From the NCBI RefSeq assembly GCF_000319245.1, contig NC_019814.1:558001-622000 (forward strand): a stretch of 64,000 nucleotides of DNA, written 5' to 3'. The DNA is from Candidatus Kinetoplastibacterium blastocrithidii (ex Strigomonas culicis) (GTDB lineage Bacteria; Pseudomonadota; Gammaproteobacteria; Burkholderiales; Burkholderiaceae_B). This document shows positions 47,588-57,019 of this stretch, one piece after another; the first letter of the stretch is position 1, and the number at the start of each line of letters is the position of its first letter. Both the position numbers and the translations under genes were made by a program. A model generated the notes under the pieces. That model was not told the origin of the DNA, made no database searches, and worked only from the letters and a program-made list of their open reading frames with translations.

Positions 47588-50164
47588 CTAGTTTACTGTA
47601 GGCTCATCTATAACATCAGACTCAACAACACGACGAACACCAGACAGAAGACTACCATCAACATTCATTAACCTTACACCTTGAGTTACACGACCCATTT
47701 GTCTAATTTCTGATACTCTCGTCCTTACTAATACCCCGCCATTAGTTATAAGCATAATTTCATCATCAGGTTTTACCAAAATGGCACCAACCATCTTACC
47801 ATTACGAGCACTTGTTTGTATCGAAATCATACCTTTTGCTCCTCTATTATGACGGGTATATTCTTTAATAGATGTGCGCTTACCAAATCCGTTTTCTGTA
47901 GCAACAAGCACGCTCTTGTCTTCATCATTTGCCACCAAAAGAGATATTACCCTATGTTTAGAATCCATATTGATTCCACGTACACCACGTGAATTGCGAC
48001 CCATAGAGCGAACGTCATTTTCATAAAAACGCACGGCCTTACCTGAATCAGAAAATAACATGACATCATGTTTGCCATCAGTTAATTCAGCGCCTATTAA
48101 ATAATCACCGTCACCAAGAACTACTGCTATAATTCCACTTCTTCTAGGATTTGAAAAATCAGATAATGGAGTTTTCTTAACAATACCCTTAGCAGTTGCC
48201 ATAAAAATATATAAATCGTCAGTAAATTCTCTCACTGGTAGCACTACAGTTATTTTCTCGTTCTCATCTAATGGGAACATATTTACTACTGGTTTTCCTC
48301 TTGATCCCCTTGTGCCTTGTGGAGTTTCCCATACTTTCATCCAATAAACTCTTCCAAGATCAGAGAAAAATAAAAGATAATCATGCGTATTGGCTATAAA
48401 TAAGTAATCAATCCAATCATTTTCTTTAATAACAGTAGCTTGTTTTCCATGACCACCCCTTTTTTGAGACCTATACTCTGACAAAGGCTGGCTTTTTAAA
48501 TAACCATTATGAGTCAGAGTAACGACCATGTCTGTTGGAGTTATTAAATCCTCAGTATTCAATTCAGCAGAATTAATCTCTATTTGAGAATTCCTAGGAT
48601 CACCTTTAAGTGAAGAAAATTCTTCCTTAACTAACTCTAATTCATTACTTATAATTTTAGTAACACGATCTGGCTTTGCTAGTATATCTAACAAATCAGT
48701 AATCGTATCCATAACTTCTCTGTATTCATCTATAATTTTGCCTTGCTCAAGACCAGTTAAACGCTGCAATCTCATATTAAGAATTTCCTGAGCTTGCAAC
48801 TCACTTAAATAATATAATCCATCATTACCTAGACCTGAAACAGAAGTTGCAGACTCTGGTCTATAAATATGTCTTAAAGACAAATCTACTCGAAGCAATA
48901 TATCATTTACTAAAGTCGAAGGCCAAGGACACTGCATAAGACTCTGACGAGCAATTGAAGGAGTAGCTGCTGATTTTATTATTGAAATAAAGTTGTCTAT
49001 ATTCTCCAAAGCTACAGCAAAACCCTCTAATATATGTCCTCTAGCTTTCGCCTTATTAAGTCTAAAGACTGTTCTTCTTGTAACAACCTCTCTACGATGC
49101 TGTAAAAAACAAATAATAATTTGCTTTAGATTCAACAACTTTGGCTGACCATCAACTAATGCTACTAGATTCATTCCTATTGAATCCTGTAGTTGAGTGT
49201 TTTTATATAAATTATTCAGAACAATTTCTGGAGATTCTCCGCGACGCAAGTCAATCACTAGACGCATGCCATCTTTATCAGACTCATCCCGTATGTCAAC
49301 AATACCTTCGATCTTTTTTGAATTAACTAATTCTGCTATTCTTTCCTGTAAGCTTTTTTTATTAACTTGATAAGGTATCTCGTCAACTACTATCCTGGAT
49401 TTGTTTTCCTTGCTTTCCTCAAAATGAACCTTCGCTCTTATAACAACACGTCCTCTACCTGTTTTATAACCGTCTATTATGCCAGATATCCCATGTATTA
49501 TTCCTCCTGTCGGAAAATCTGGTGCTGGTATTAAATCAATAATCTCATCTATAGAACAATCTGGATTGCTCAAACAAAACAAACACCCATTAATAACCTC
49601 TCTTAAATTATGTGGAGGAATACTAGTAGCCATTCCTACAGCAATACCAGAACTACCATTTACTAGCAGATTAGGAATTCTAGAAGGTAATATTAGCGGC
49701 TCTTGCTCACTATTATCATAATTGGGCCCAAAGTTCACTGTTTCGCTATCTATATCAGCTAATAATTCATGAGAAATTCTAGATAAACGAATCTCAGTAT
49801 ATCTCATAGCAGCAGCACTATCCCCATCAACAGAGCCAAAGTTTCCTTGACCATCAATAAGAACATATCTCATGGAAAAATCTTGAGCCATTCTAACAAT
49901 GGCATCATATACTGATTGATCACCATGTGGATGATACTTACCTATAACATCACCGACAATACGAGCAGATTTCTTATATGGACGATTCCAGTCATTGCTA
50001 AGCTCATGCATAGCAAAAAGAACACGTCTGTGCACGGGCTTTAAACCATCACGAACATCCGGCAATGCACGCCCAACTATTACGCTCATAGCATAATCAA
50101 GGTAACTACGACGCATCTCCTCTTCTAGAGAAACAGGAAGCATTTCCACGGCAAATGAATTCAT
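47588..50164 (-). CDS. gyrA: DNA gyrase subunit A
   Basis: Breakage-reunion subunit of gyrase. I place the start at ATG 50164 ([20 protein letters not shown]), the family-standard start, with AGGTG upstream; the frame extends eight codons to a TTG. With this start, the catalytic tyrosine is Y122 ([10 protein letters not shown]), the same number as in E. coli. The quinolone-region residues are Gln83, Ser84 and Asp87. The C-terminal beta-pinwheel is intact, with the GyrA box in [10 protein letters not shown]. Length 858. It is divergent from ompA. Confidence 0.98.
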   Translation of the reverse strand: MNSFAVEMLPVSLEEEMRRSYLDYAMSVIVGRALPDVRDGLKPVHRRVLFAMHELSNDWNRPYKKSARIVGDVIGKYHPHGDQSVYDAIVRMAQDFSMRYVLIDGQGNFGSVDGDSAAAMRYTEIRLSRISHELLADIDSETVNFGPNYDNSEQEPLILPSRIPNLLVNGSSGIAVGMATSIPPHNLREVINGCLFCLSNPDCSIDEIIDLIPAPDFPTGGIIHGISGIIDGYKTGRGRVVIRAKVHFEESKENKSRIVVDEIPYQVNKKSLQERIAELVNSKKIEGIVDIRDESDKDGMRLVIDLRRGESPEIVLNNLYKNTQLQDSIGMNLVALVDGQPKLLNLKQIIICFLQHRREVVTRRTVFRLNKAKARGHILEGFAVALENIDNFISIIKSAATPSIARQSLMQCPWPSTLVNDILLRVDLSLRHIYRPESATSVSGLGNDGLYYLSELQAQEILNMRLQRLTGLEQGKIIDEYREVMDTITDLLDILAKPDRVTKIISNELELVKEEFSSLKGDPRNSQIEINSAELNTEDLITPTDMVVTLTHNGYLKSQPLSEYRSQKRGGHGKQATVIKENDWIDYLFIANTHDYLLFFSDLGRVYWMKVWETPQGTRGSRGKPVVNMFPLDENEKITVVLPVREFTDDLYIFMATAKGIVKKTPLSDFSNPRRSGIIAVVLGDGDYLIGAELTDGKHDVMLFSDSGKAVRFYENDVRSMGRNSRGVRGINMDSKHRVISLLVANDEDKSVLVATENGFGKRTSIKEYTRHNRGAKGMISIQTSARNGKMVGAILVKPDDEIMLITNGGVLVRTRVSEIRQMGRVTQGVRLMNVDGSLLSGVRRVVESDVIDEPTVN

Positions 50165-50188
50165 AGCTAAACCACACCTGAGAGGCAA

Positions 50189-50538
50189 ATATATTAATGA
50201 GTAAACAAAATGTTTGAAATTCTTAACAAGGTAAAATTTTACATTCTAAAGACTAAAATGTAAAATAATTAGGAAAATTACTGAATCAAATATTAGCTCA
50301 CAATATTCTTATGGCAAATATATTTTGTAACGAGAAGCAATAAAATTAACAGACAACAACCAGTGTGTCTTTCTAACACAACATAAATAATATTATTGAT
50401 GCAATTTTTTATAATTGACATTAAAAACTATAAACAATTCGTTTAAATTGCTATACTCGATCAGGAATTTTATATTTATTTGTTAGTTATTGAATAAAAA
50501 TTTACTTTATTATTACTGATAGTAAAAAGAGGAAAAAC
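50189..50538. other. gyrA/ompA divergent spacer with a possible ompA promoter
   Basis: A 374-base non-coding spacer counting from the gyrA start I chose. For ompA, TGCTATACT at 50449-50457 is a good extended -10 element, which would put the transcript start near 50464 and give a 5' leader of about 75 bases. ompA has the strong ribosome site AGAGGA at 50528-50533, five bases from its ATG. A TTGACA at 50415 is too far from the -10 to be its partner. I see no small gene here. Confidence 0.45.
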
Positions 50539-51105
50539 ATGAACAAATCATCTAAGTTAGCTATGTTTATTGCCCTAGCTACCATTGCTTCCTCAGGTAG
50601 TGCTTATGCACAAAAAACAGATAACTGTTGGCATGGGTCATTTGGAAACATAATAAAAAATGGAACAAATGAGCTATGCTGGAAAAACAACATAGTAAAT
50701 ACACAAGACAATTTTGTGAATCTATCCATCAATAGAAACAAGACAGAAACCGTAGTCAAGAAAAGTATATTTTTTGATTTTGACAGCTCAAGCATTAAGC
50801 CAGAAAGTCGTATCCTACTGGATGAAACTATCGATTACTATAAGAGCAAAAAAAACAATATCAAAAAGATTACATCTATTGGTCATTCTGATTCTATTGG
50901 TAACGAATTATATAACCAAAAATTGTCTGAACGTAGGGCTGTTGAAGCAAAAAAATATTTAGTAGAAAATGGTATAGATTCTGAAAAATTAGAAATTCAT
51001 TATTATGGATCAAAAAAACCAATTGCTTCTAATGAAACATCAGAAGGAAGATCTAAAAATCGCAGAGTAGATATTCTCATCACCTCAGAAAAAAATAGAA
51101 GCTAA
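50539..51105 (+). CDS. ompA: OmpA-family outer-membrane/peptidoglycan-binding protein
   Basis: A 188-residue exported protein. Signal peptide: basic NKSSK, hydrophobic core and predicted cleavage after SGSAYA. A short linker with two cysteines (DNCWHGSF and NELCWKNN) follows, without the eight-stranded barrel of E. coli OmpA. The C-terminal OmpA domain (about residues 72-185) has FFDFDSSSIKPESRILLDE, GHSDSIGNELYNQKLSERRA and GRSKNRRVDI, including the Asp and Arg that grip diaminopimelate. It likely tethers the outer membrane to peptidoglycan. Order gyrA-ompA-ubiG matches Bordetella. Confidence 0.93.
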   Translation: MNKSSKLAMFIALATIASSGSAYAQKTDNCWHGSFGNIIKNGTNELCWKNNIVNTQDNFVNLSINRNKTETVVKKSIFFDFDSSSIKPESRILLDETIDYYKSKKNNIKKITSIGHSDSIGNELYNQKLSERRAVEAKKYLVENGIDSEKLEIHYYGSKKPIASNETSEGRSKNRRVDILITSEKNRS

Positions 51106-51115
51106 CCTATAATTA

Positions 51116-51156
51116 AGCAGTGTCTGCGCTTTGCGCAGCTGCTGTTTAAATTTTTG
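51116..51156 (+). terminator. Intrinsic terminator of ompA
   Basis: A strong G+C-rich bulged hairpin: AGCAG (51116-51120) and CTGCGC (51124-51129) pair with GCGCAG (51133-51138) and CTGCT (51139-51143), with TGT bulged and a TTT loop. GTTTAAATTTTT follows. It starts 11 bases past the ompA stop and stands out from the AT-rich background. Confidence 0.85.
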
Positions 51157-51171
51157 TGGAGGTTTAATAAT

Positions 51172-51879
51172 TTGAAAGAAACTAATGTCTATCATTCAGA
51201 AATTGACAAATTTAACAGAATGGCTGAAGAATGGTGGGATAAAAGTGGAAACATGAAGACTCTTCATGAAATAAATATTTTACGATTAGATTGGATATTA
51301 AGATTATTAACTGATATTAAAAACAAAAGCATATTAGATATAGGTTGCGGAGGTGGAATATTATCAGAAAGTTTGGCTGCATTGGGAGCCGAAGTTACTG
51401 GAATAGATTTAGCTGATAACTTAATAAAGATAGCAAATTCTCACAGTTCAAAAAATTTTATTGATGTTAACTATAGAAACATATCTGCAGAAGAACTATC
51501 AAGAACAGAAAAAAATAGCTACGACGTTATAGTATGTATGGAAATGCTAGAGCATGTTCCAGAACCTGCTTCTATAATAAAATCTTGTTCGTCTCTAGTA
51601 AAAGATGGGGGTAGTGTTTTTTTCTCCACAATAAATAGAAACTTGAAATCTTTTATATTTAGCATTATTGGAGCAGAGTATATTTTAAAACTACTTCCTG
51701 TTGGAACACATAAATATGAATTATTTATAAAACCAAGTGAATTAGTAAATCAAGCAAGAATGTTTAATCTTGAGCTTATGGATTTGGTCGGCTTATCATA
51801 TAACCCTATTAATGGAAAATTTTATTTATCTGATAATGTTAATGTAAATTACTTTATATCTTTTAGAAAAAACATATAA
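51172..51879 (+). CDS. ubiG: Ubiquinone biosynthesis O-methyltransferase UbiG
   Basis: SAM-dependent enzyme performing both O-methylations of the ubiquinone ring. The SAM-binding motif is ILDIGCGGGILSESLAALGA, then VTGIDLADNLI, and VIVCMEMLEHVPEP. I place the start at TTG 51172: GGAGG at 51158-51162 lies nine bases upstream, and the protein then starts (M)KETNVYHSEIDKFNRMAEEWW as in relatives. The longer frame from TTG 51154 would translate the Shine-Dalgarno sequence. Length 235. It is separated from ompA by the ompA terminator. Confidence 0.95.
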   Translation: MKETNVYHSEIDKFNRMAEEWWDKSGNMKTLHEINILRLDWILRLLTDIKNKSILDIGCGGGILSESLAALGAEVTGIDLADNLIKIANSHSSKNFIDVNYRNISAEELSRTEKNSYDVIVCMEMLEHVPEPASIIKSCSSLVKDGGSVFFSTINRNLKSFIFSIIGAEYILKLLPVGTHKYELFIKPSELVNQARMFNLELMDLVGLSYNPINGKFYLSDNVNVNYFISFRKNI

Positions 51880-51915
51880 GAAAACATAAATACATTGATC
51901 TAAGACAACAAAAAG

Positions 51916-51951
51916 TAATATAATAAAAATGTTAATATTTTTATTATATTA
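51916..51951 (+). promoter_or_regulatory. Perfect 15-bp AT-only palindrome in the ssrA promoter
   Basis: Arms 51916-51930 and 51937-51951 are exactly complementary, with a six-base loop, all within the 81 bases between ubiG and ssrA. The right arm contains TATATT (51945-51950), well placed as the ssrA -10 box. It could be a ubiG terminator (T-rich right arm), a DNA element at the ssrA promoter, or both. Confidence 0.5.
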
Positions 51952-51960
51952 AAACACTTT

Positions 51961-52329
51961 GGGGCCGATTAGGATTCGACGTTGATTAGAAAATGGATCA
52001 TGGCATGTCGAGCACCAGTTAGCTCGCTAATCCACTGGAAAAAATATAAACGCCAATAATTCGCGTTTCAAGTTAGCAGCTTAAAGCTCTAACCGCTGCA
52101 CTGGTTTTTTTCTTGGATCAGATGATTCTTTCGAGTCATAGCAGTGTCATATACAAGAAATATATTTGTAATATTTTCACGATATGCAAATTGAACATAA
52201 AAGTGAATCGCCTTATTAAAAGCCTGTCAATTGGCTGATAATATGGTTAAATTAAAAAAATTGAATACACATGTAGAAATGACATTAGAAGATTAACGGA
52301 CGGGGGTTCAAATCCCCCCGGCTCCACCA
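51961..52329 (+). ncRNA. ssrA: Transfer-messenger RNA (tmRNA)
   Basis: One-piece tmRNA of 369 bases that rescues stalled ribosomes. The 5' end GGGGCCGATTAGGATTCGAC and 3' end GGGGGTTCAAATCCCCCC plus GGCTCCACCA form the tRNA-like domain; the acceptor stem has a G-U pair at the third position, the alanine identity element. The tag frame at 52052-52084 reads GCC AAT AAT TCG CGT TTC AAG TTA GCA GCT TAA, encoding ANNSRFKLAA. This compares with ANDERFALAA in Bordetella-type betaproteobacteria: the LAA end is kept, while the acidic DE is NS and the following Ala is Lys. The 3' 22 bases overlap the end of rluD on the other strand. Confidence 0.97.
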
Positions 52330-53270
52330 GCCTCAATTGTAGTATTTATAGCCTCTAAAGCAATTAAGATATCTCCTGGTGGAGGTATAAAAAAACTCTG
52401 TTCTTTCCCGTCTAAGTCTGGAAATGATAAAAAACAGGCATGTAACATTTGTCTTTCCAACCCTAAAATTTTCTTGCCACCATATAATATATCGCCTACT
52501 ACCGGATGACCTATACTAGATAAATGAACTCTTATTTGATGAGTTCTTCCTGTTTCCAGTTTACAAATGAGCTGTGTAACTTTATATCCATTTATTAAGC
52601 CCCTTCTTACAGCAGTACAATATGTAATAGCATTTCTACCAGCTATAGGATTTTTTACACTCATCTTTATTCTGCTTACTCGATCTCTGCCAATATCCAT
52701 ATTTATAGTTTTAAAATTTGGCAAATGCCCATGTACAATAGCTATATATATTCTCAAAATATTACGTGACTGCATATTTCTTATGAAATGAATTTGTGAA
52801 ATTTCATTTCTAGCGATAACCATGAGTCCAGAAGTATTTTTATCTAGCCTATGCACTATACCCGCCCTAGGAACAATTGATAATTCTGGATATCTATGTA
52901 AAATAGCATTTAAGAGAGTGCCTCTCCAATTACCGGATCCTGGATGAGTTACCAAGCCATGTGATTTGTTTACTATTATCCAATCTTGTTTTTCGTCTAC
53001 AATGTTTATTTTAATATCTTCTGCTTTAAATGACATTGTTTCTGGCAAAGGTTGCTCATTAACGTAGATAATATCGTGAGGATTAACAATTTGACGAACT
53101 TTTGCTGTTACCCCATTGACATAAATGTGATTATTTTTTATCCAATTTTTTAATTTTTCTCGTGAGTATTGCGGCATCAAAGAAGATAGAATCTTATCTA
53201 ATCTATCTTTCTTACAATCCTTCGGGATTTTAATTTGCTTGTATAATGATTTGTTCTCAGATAACGACAT
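52308..53270 (-). CDS. rluD: 23S rRNA pseudouridine synthase RluD
   Basis: Makes pseudouridines 1911, 1915 and 1917 in helix 69 of 23S rRNA. S4 domain: DRLDKILSSLMPQYSREKLK. Core: GLVTHPGSGNWRGTLLNAIL and AGIVHRLDKNTSGLMVIARN with the catalytic Asp in HRLDKNTSG, then LETGRTHQIRVHLSSIGHPV. Length 320 against 326 in E. coli. The last residues, AGGAGGI, are read from the antisense of the tmRNA acceptor and T-stem; the stop falls in the tmRNA T-loop. Divergent from bamD, the usual rluD/bamD arrangement. Confidence 0.96.
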   Translation of the reverse strand: MSLSENKSLYKQIKIPKDCKKDRLDKILSSLMPQYSREKLKNWIKNNHIYVNGVTAKVRQIVNPHDIIYVNEQPLPETMSFKAEDIKINIVDEKQDWIIVNKSHGLVTHPGSGNWRGTLLNAILHRYPELSIVPRAGIVHRLDKNTSGLMVIARNEISQIHFIRNMQSRNILRIYIAIVHGHLPNFKTINMDIGRDRVSRIKMSVKNPIAGRNAITYCTAVRRGLINGYKVTQLICKLETGRTHQIRVHLSSIGHPVVGDILYGGKKILGLERQMLHACFLSFPDLDGKEQSFFIPPPGDILIALEAINTTIEAGGAGGI

Positions 53271-53291
53271 ATGATTTTATATAAAACTACA

Positions 53292-54014
53292 ATGATTAAA
53301 AAACGTTTATTTTATAAATTTTTTGAAAAAATTAAATTTCTATTTTTACTATCAATAATAATACAAATACATGGATGTGCCTTATACGCACATAAAATTA
53401 ATCTAGGTATTGATAATTATAATATGAAACAATTGTATGAATTATCAAAAGAAGAAATTAACAGAAAGAACTGGAAATTAGCAAAATACTACATAAATAA
53501 AATAACAGACAGTTTTAGCACAGAAATTATCTATCAAGATGCATTAATTGATCTTATATATATTAACTGGCAAGAAGGAAAATACCAAGAATCTTTGTCT
53601 CAAATTTCAAATTTTCAAAAATTATACCCAAGAAATCCAAGAATTGACCACTTGCTGTATATAAGAGGACTTATAAATTCTACTATGGATAAATCATTAT
53701 TTGATCTTATAAAAAATGAAAAAACATTATTAGTAAAAGATAATAAAAAAATAATATCTGCTTTACAAGATTTCAATGAAATTATAACCAAATTCCCTGA
53801 CAGCAAATATAGCGCACAATCAAGGGAAAATATAGAAGTATTAAATAATATGCTAGCAAAAAATGAACTAAATATAGCAAAGTACTATTATGACAATAAA
53901 ATATTATTAGCGGCAATAAATCGTGCTAAAAAAATAACAGAACAAACAAATAACATATATTACAAAGAAGCGTCAGAAATTATTGAAAAATCATATCATA
54001 TTCTAAGTAAATAG
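53292..54014 (+). CDS. bamD: Outer-membrane assembly lipoprotein BamD
   Basis: Essential lipoprotein of the BAM complex that inserts outer-membrane proteins. It has a lipoprotein signal with a basic start, hydrophobic core FLFLLSIIIQIHGC and lipobox cysteine at about residue 28, followed by TPR-like helical repeats (NWKLAKYYINKI, SQISNFQKLYPRNPRIDHLL, FPDSKYSAQSRENIEVLNNM) matching BamD/ComL. I prefer ATG 53292 (MIKKRLFYKF); a longer frame starts at 53271, directly abutting the rluD start. Length is 240. Its stop is eight bases from that of trpS. BamB, a BAM partner, appears to have been lost (see der/yfgM). Confidence 0.92.
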   Translation: MIKKRLFYKFFEKIKFLFLLSIIIQIHGCALYAHKINLGIDNYNMKQLYELSKEEINRKNWKLAKYYINKITDSFSTEIIYQDALIDLIYINWQEGKYQESLSQISNFQKLYPRNPRIDHLLYIRGLINSTMDKSLFDLIKNEKTLLVKDNKKIISALQDFNEIITKFPDSKYSAQSRENIEVLNNMLAKNELNIAKYYYDNKILLAAINRAKKITEQTNNIYYKEASEIIEKSYHILSK

Positions 54015-54022
54015 CAAATTGC

Positions 54023-55384
54023 TTAAATTTTTATAGAGTCTAGTAGAGCTATAAGTTTCGATAAAAATATTTTATCTTTATCAGAACCAAATTTACTATA
54101 TTGATCAGAAATCTCTATAGAATGAAGCCTCAATAGAGAAATATAATCAAAATCGACGTTTTTAATATTATTAATAAGATCCAACTTAATTTTTTTTAGT
54201 AATGATATTATTTCATTAGGATTATTAAATAACGAATTAGATATAATAAGCTCAGTACCATCACTAGAAATAAGACGAAACTTAAATTTATCTTCTATAT
54301 CCTTATAAATTAAAAAACGAGATTTTCTACTACTTTTATAGTTAAATAACTTTTCTTTATTATTTAAGGTAACCTTTTCTAGATTTCTAATTCCTATTAA
54401 ATCCCTTATTTCCTCTATAATTGGTTTTATTATTTTACGAGCCTTGAAACAACCAAAAGTCAAAATTTTTTCTATATACTCTGGATCTTTAATAAGTTTT
54501 TTATATTTTTCTCTAATAGGTGCTAATTCATGCTCTATCTTGTCATATAGGATTTTTTTAGCCTCTCCCCAGGCTAAACCATTATTTAATTTTAATTTAA
54601 AACTCTCGGACTCATTTTCATTGGAAAATGCACGATATAATAAATAAATATGACTTTCATCTGCATTTTTAGGATCATTTAACTGACTAGAATCAGTAAT
54701 TATTTTCATTATAGATGACTTTAAAGTCCTTGTTTCATCATCAAAAATTGGAATAGTATTATTATAACTTTTAGACATCTTGCGACCATCAAGACCAGGC
54801 AAAGTAGCTACATTCTTTGCAACAACCGCTTCTGGCAACACAAAAAAATTATTCTTATATGTATGATTAAACCTTTGTGCTATATCTCTAGCCATTTCCA
54901 AATGTTGAATCTGATCTTGTCCAACAGGAACTTTATTAGCCTTAAATATTAATATATCTGCAGCCATTAATATTGGATAAGAGAATAATCCCATCGTAAT
55001 ACCGTCATCAATATCTATTCTTTTTGTAAGATTTTGATTTGTCATAGACTTATAAGCATGAGCCCTATTCATTAATCCCTTGGATGTTATGCAAGTTAAT
55101 ATCCAAGAAAGCTCTAAGACTTCTGGTATATCAGATTGTCGATAAAATATAACACGATCCGTATCTAAGCCAGCAGCCAACCAAGCAGCGGCTATTTCCA
55201 TCCTAGATTTCAATAACCTTATAGGATTCTGATTCTTAATTAAAGCATGGTAATCAGCAAGAAAAAAAAATGAATCGACATTAGATCCAAGACTTGCTTG
55301 TATAGCTGGTCGAATAGCTCCCGCATAATTACCTAAATGAAGAGTACCTGATGTGGTAATGCCAGTTATAACACGACTGTTCAT
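54023..55384 (-). CDS. trpS: Tryptophanyl-tRNA synthetase with C-terminal extension
   Basis: Class Ic synthetase charging tRNA-Trp. The HIGH-like motif is in GITTSGTLHLGNYAGAIRP, and KMSKS in DGRKMSKSYNNTIPIF. The catalytic protein ends near residue 335 (KARKIIKPIIEEIRDLIGI), the full length of E. coli TrpS. It continues for about 115 residues, in which SRKSRFLIYKDIEDKFKFRL and ISSDGTELIISN look like a DUF1508 (YegP-like) beta module. Long TrpS proteins occur in Burkholderiales, so the extension is probably inherited. Its function is unknown to me. Confidence 0.96.
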   Translation of the reverse strand: MNSRVITGITTSGTLHLGNYAGAIRPAIQASLGSNVDSFFFLADYHALIKNQNPIRLLKSRMEIAAAWLAAGLDTDRVIFYRQSDIPEVLELSWILTCITSKGLMNRAHAYKSMTNQNLTKRIDIDDGITMGLFSYPILMAADILIFKANKVPVGQDQIQHLEMARDIAQRFNHTYKNNFFVLPEAVVAKNVATLPGLDGRKMSKSYNNTIPIFDDETRTLKSSIMKIITDSSQLNDPKNADESHIYLLYRAFSNENESESFKLKLNNGLAWGEAKKILYDKIEHELAPIREKYKKLIKDPEYIEKILTFGCFKARKIIKPIIEEIRDLIGIRNLEKVTLNNKEKLFNYKSSRKSRFLIYKDIEDKFKFRLISSDGTELIISNSLFNNPNEIISLLKKIKLDLINNIKNVDFDYISLLRLHSIEISDQYSKFGSDKDKIFLSKLIALLDSIKI

Positions 55385-55453
55385 GAAACAATTACTATAA
55401 TATGAAATTAATGAGCAAATAAACGCAATATCTTTTATCTAAGAATATCATTA

Positions 55454-55494
55454 ATAATGCATTAGTAGAATAAAATCAAACACTAATGCATTAT
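55454..55494 (-). terminator. Perfect 13-bp inverted repeat after lpdA
   Basis: Arms 55454-55466 and 55482-55494 are exactly complementary around a 15-base loop, beginning ten bases after the lpdA stop. No clear T-run follows on the minus strand. Position favours an lpdA terminator or mRNA 3'-end stabiliser. Confidence 0.5.
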
Positions 55495-55503
55495 CTATTT
55501 ATA

Positions 55504-56931
55504 TTAAAAATTCAAAGAACGCTTATCAACTGCCAAAGCTGCTTCTTTTAAAGACTCAGAAAGAGTTGGATGAGCATGACAAATTCTTGCTATATCCTCT
55601 GCAGAGCCTCTAAACTCCATAATGGTTACTGCTTCAGATATAAGCTCAGAAGCCATGGGACCTATTATATGAATACCTAAAACCTCATCAGTTTTAGCGT
55701 CAGCAATAATTTTAACAAAACCAGTAGTATCTCCTAAAGCTCTCGCTCTGCCATTAGCTAAAAATGGGAATGTTCCTACTCTAAAATCATGTCCATCTTG
55801 TTTGAGCTGCTGTTCATTTTTGCCAACCCATGCAATCTCAGGAGATGTATATATAACAGAAGGTATAGTATCAAAATTTACATGACCATGTTGTCCAGCA
55901 ATTCTCTCAGAAACAGCAACACCCTCTTCCTCAGCTTTATGTGCTAGCATAGGACCTCTTACTACATCACCTATAGCCCAGACATTAGGTAAATTAGTTC
56001 TACAATCTGCATCTACGCAAATAAAACCTTTATCGTCAATCTTTAATCCTACTAAAGAAGCATTTAGTTTATCGGTATAAGGCAAGCGCCCAATAGAAAC
56101 TATAAGCTTATCTACTAGCAATTCTTTATCTGTTCCTTTATTGTCTTTGTAACTAATTGATACTGAATCATTGATAATCTTGACTCTGTCTATATTTACT
56201 CCAACCTGAATATCTAATCCCTGTTTTGTAAAAATCTTCAAAGCTTCCTTAGCTATTTGACTATCAGCAGACATTAAAAAATCAGGCATAGCTTCTAATA
56301 CTGTAACACTAGCTCCTAATCTACGCCATACGCTTCCCATTTCTAAGCCTATAACACCACCTCCAATAACTCCTAATTTCTTAGGAACACTATCTATTCT
56401 TAGAGCTCCGTCATTTGATAGAATCACCTTTTCATCAAAAGGAAGACCTGGAAACTCCCTAGCTGAAGATCCGGTAGCTATAATAACATGCTTAGCAATA
56501 ATCTCTGTATTAGTAGAGCCATCAACTTTTATGCACCAACCGCCCTCTATTTGAGCAGAAAAAGATCCAACTCCATGAAAAAAACTAATATTATTTTTCT
56601 TAAATAAATAAATAATACCTTCATTATTTTGTTTAACAACAGTTTCTTTTCGAGAAATTAGCTTTTTAAGATTTAAAGATAAATTCTCAATATCAATACC
56701 ATGATCTTTAAAGTGATTACCAGCTTGCTCAAAGTGCTCTGATGACTGTAACAAAGCTTTTGAAGGTATGCATCCAACATTTGTACAAGTACCTCCAGGA
56801 GCTGCTTTACCTAAATCATTACTCCATGCATCTACACATGCTACTGACATACCTAACTGAGAAGCCCTGATAGCTGCAATATAACCACCAGGACCGGCAC
56901 CTATGACTACTATATCAAATTGTTTAGACAT
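55504..56931 (-). CDS. lpdA: Dihydrolipoamide dehydrogenase (E3)
   Basis: Flavoenzyme that reoxidises the lipoyl groups of 2-oxoacid dehydrogenase complexes. FAD motif VVIGAGPGGYIAAIRASQLG; redox disulfide in GGTCTNVGCIPSKALLQSSE; NAD motif LGVIGGGVIGLEMGSVWRRLG; C-terminal active-site His-Glu in CHAHPTLSESLKEAAL. Length 475. It lies downstream of sucB with 132 bases between, including a hairpin, as the third gene of the sucA-sucB-lpdA cluster. Any pyruvate or glycine complex elsewhere in the genome could share it. Confidence 0.97.
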   Translation of the reverse strand: MSKQFDIVVIGAGPGGYIAAIRASQLGMSVACVDAWSNDLGKAAPGGTCTNVGCIPSKALLQSSEHFEQAGNHFKDHGIDIENLSLNLKKLISRKETVVKQNNEGIIYLFKKNNISFFHGVGSFSAQIEGGWCIKVDGSTNTEIIAKHVIIATGSSAREFPGLPFDEKVILSNDGALRIDSVPKKLGVIGGGVIGLEMGSVWRRLGASVTVLEAMPDFLMSADSQIAKEALKIFTKQGLDIQVGVNIDRVKIINDSVSISYKDNKGTDKELLVDKLIVSIGRLPYTDKLNASLVGLKIDDKGFICVDADCRTNLPNVWAIGDVVRGPMLAHKAEEEGVAVSERIAGQHGHVNFDTIPSVIYTSPEIAWVGKNEQQLKQDGHDFRVGTFPFLANGRARALGDTTGFVKIIADAKTDEVLGIHIIGPMASELISEAVTIMEFRGSAEDIARICHAHPTLSESLKEAALAVDKRSLNF

Positions 56932-57019
56932 AATTTACATATAAAAAATAATGTTAAATATAGATATTCAATACTAACATTTGATTCGAAATAAAAACTT
57001 AACTATAGAGAATAAATAG

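Noticed and set aside
47588-50164. GyrA Gln83 in place of the usual Ser83, as a quinolone-resistance change
   Set aside because: As far as I recall, Gln83-Ser84 is the wild-type state in Achromobacter-like Alcaligenaceae. It is better read as a lineage marker than as an acquired mutation.
50415-50420. TTGACA as the ompA -35 box
   Set aside because: It is 31 bases from the best -10 element (50452-50457), too far for a sigma-70 promoter. The extended -10 was kept instead.
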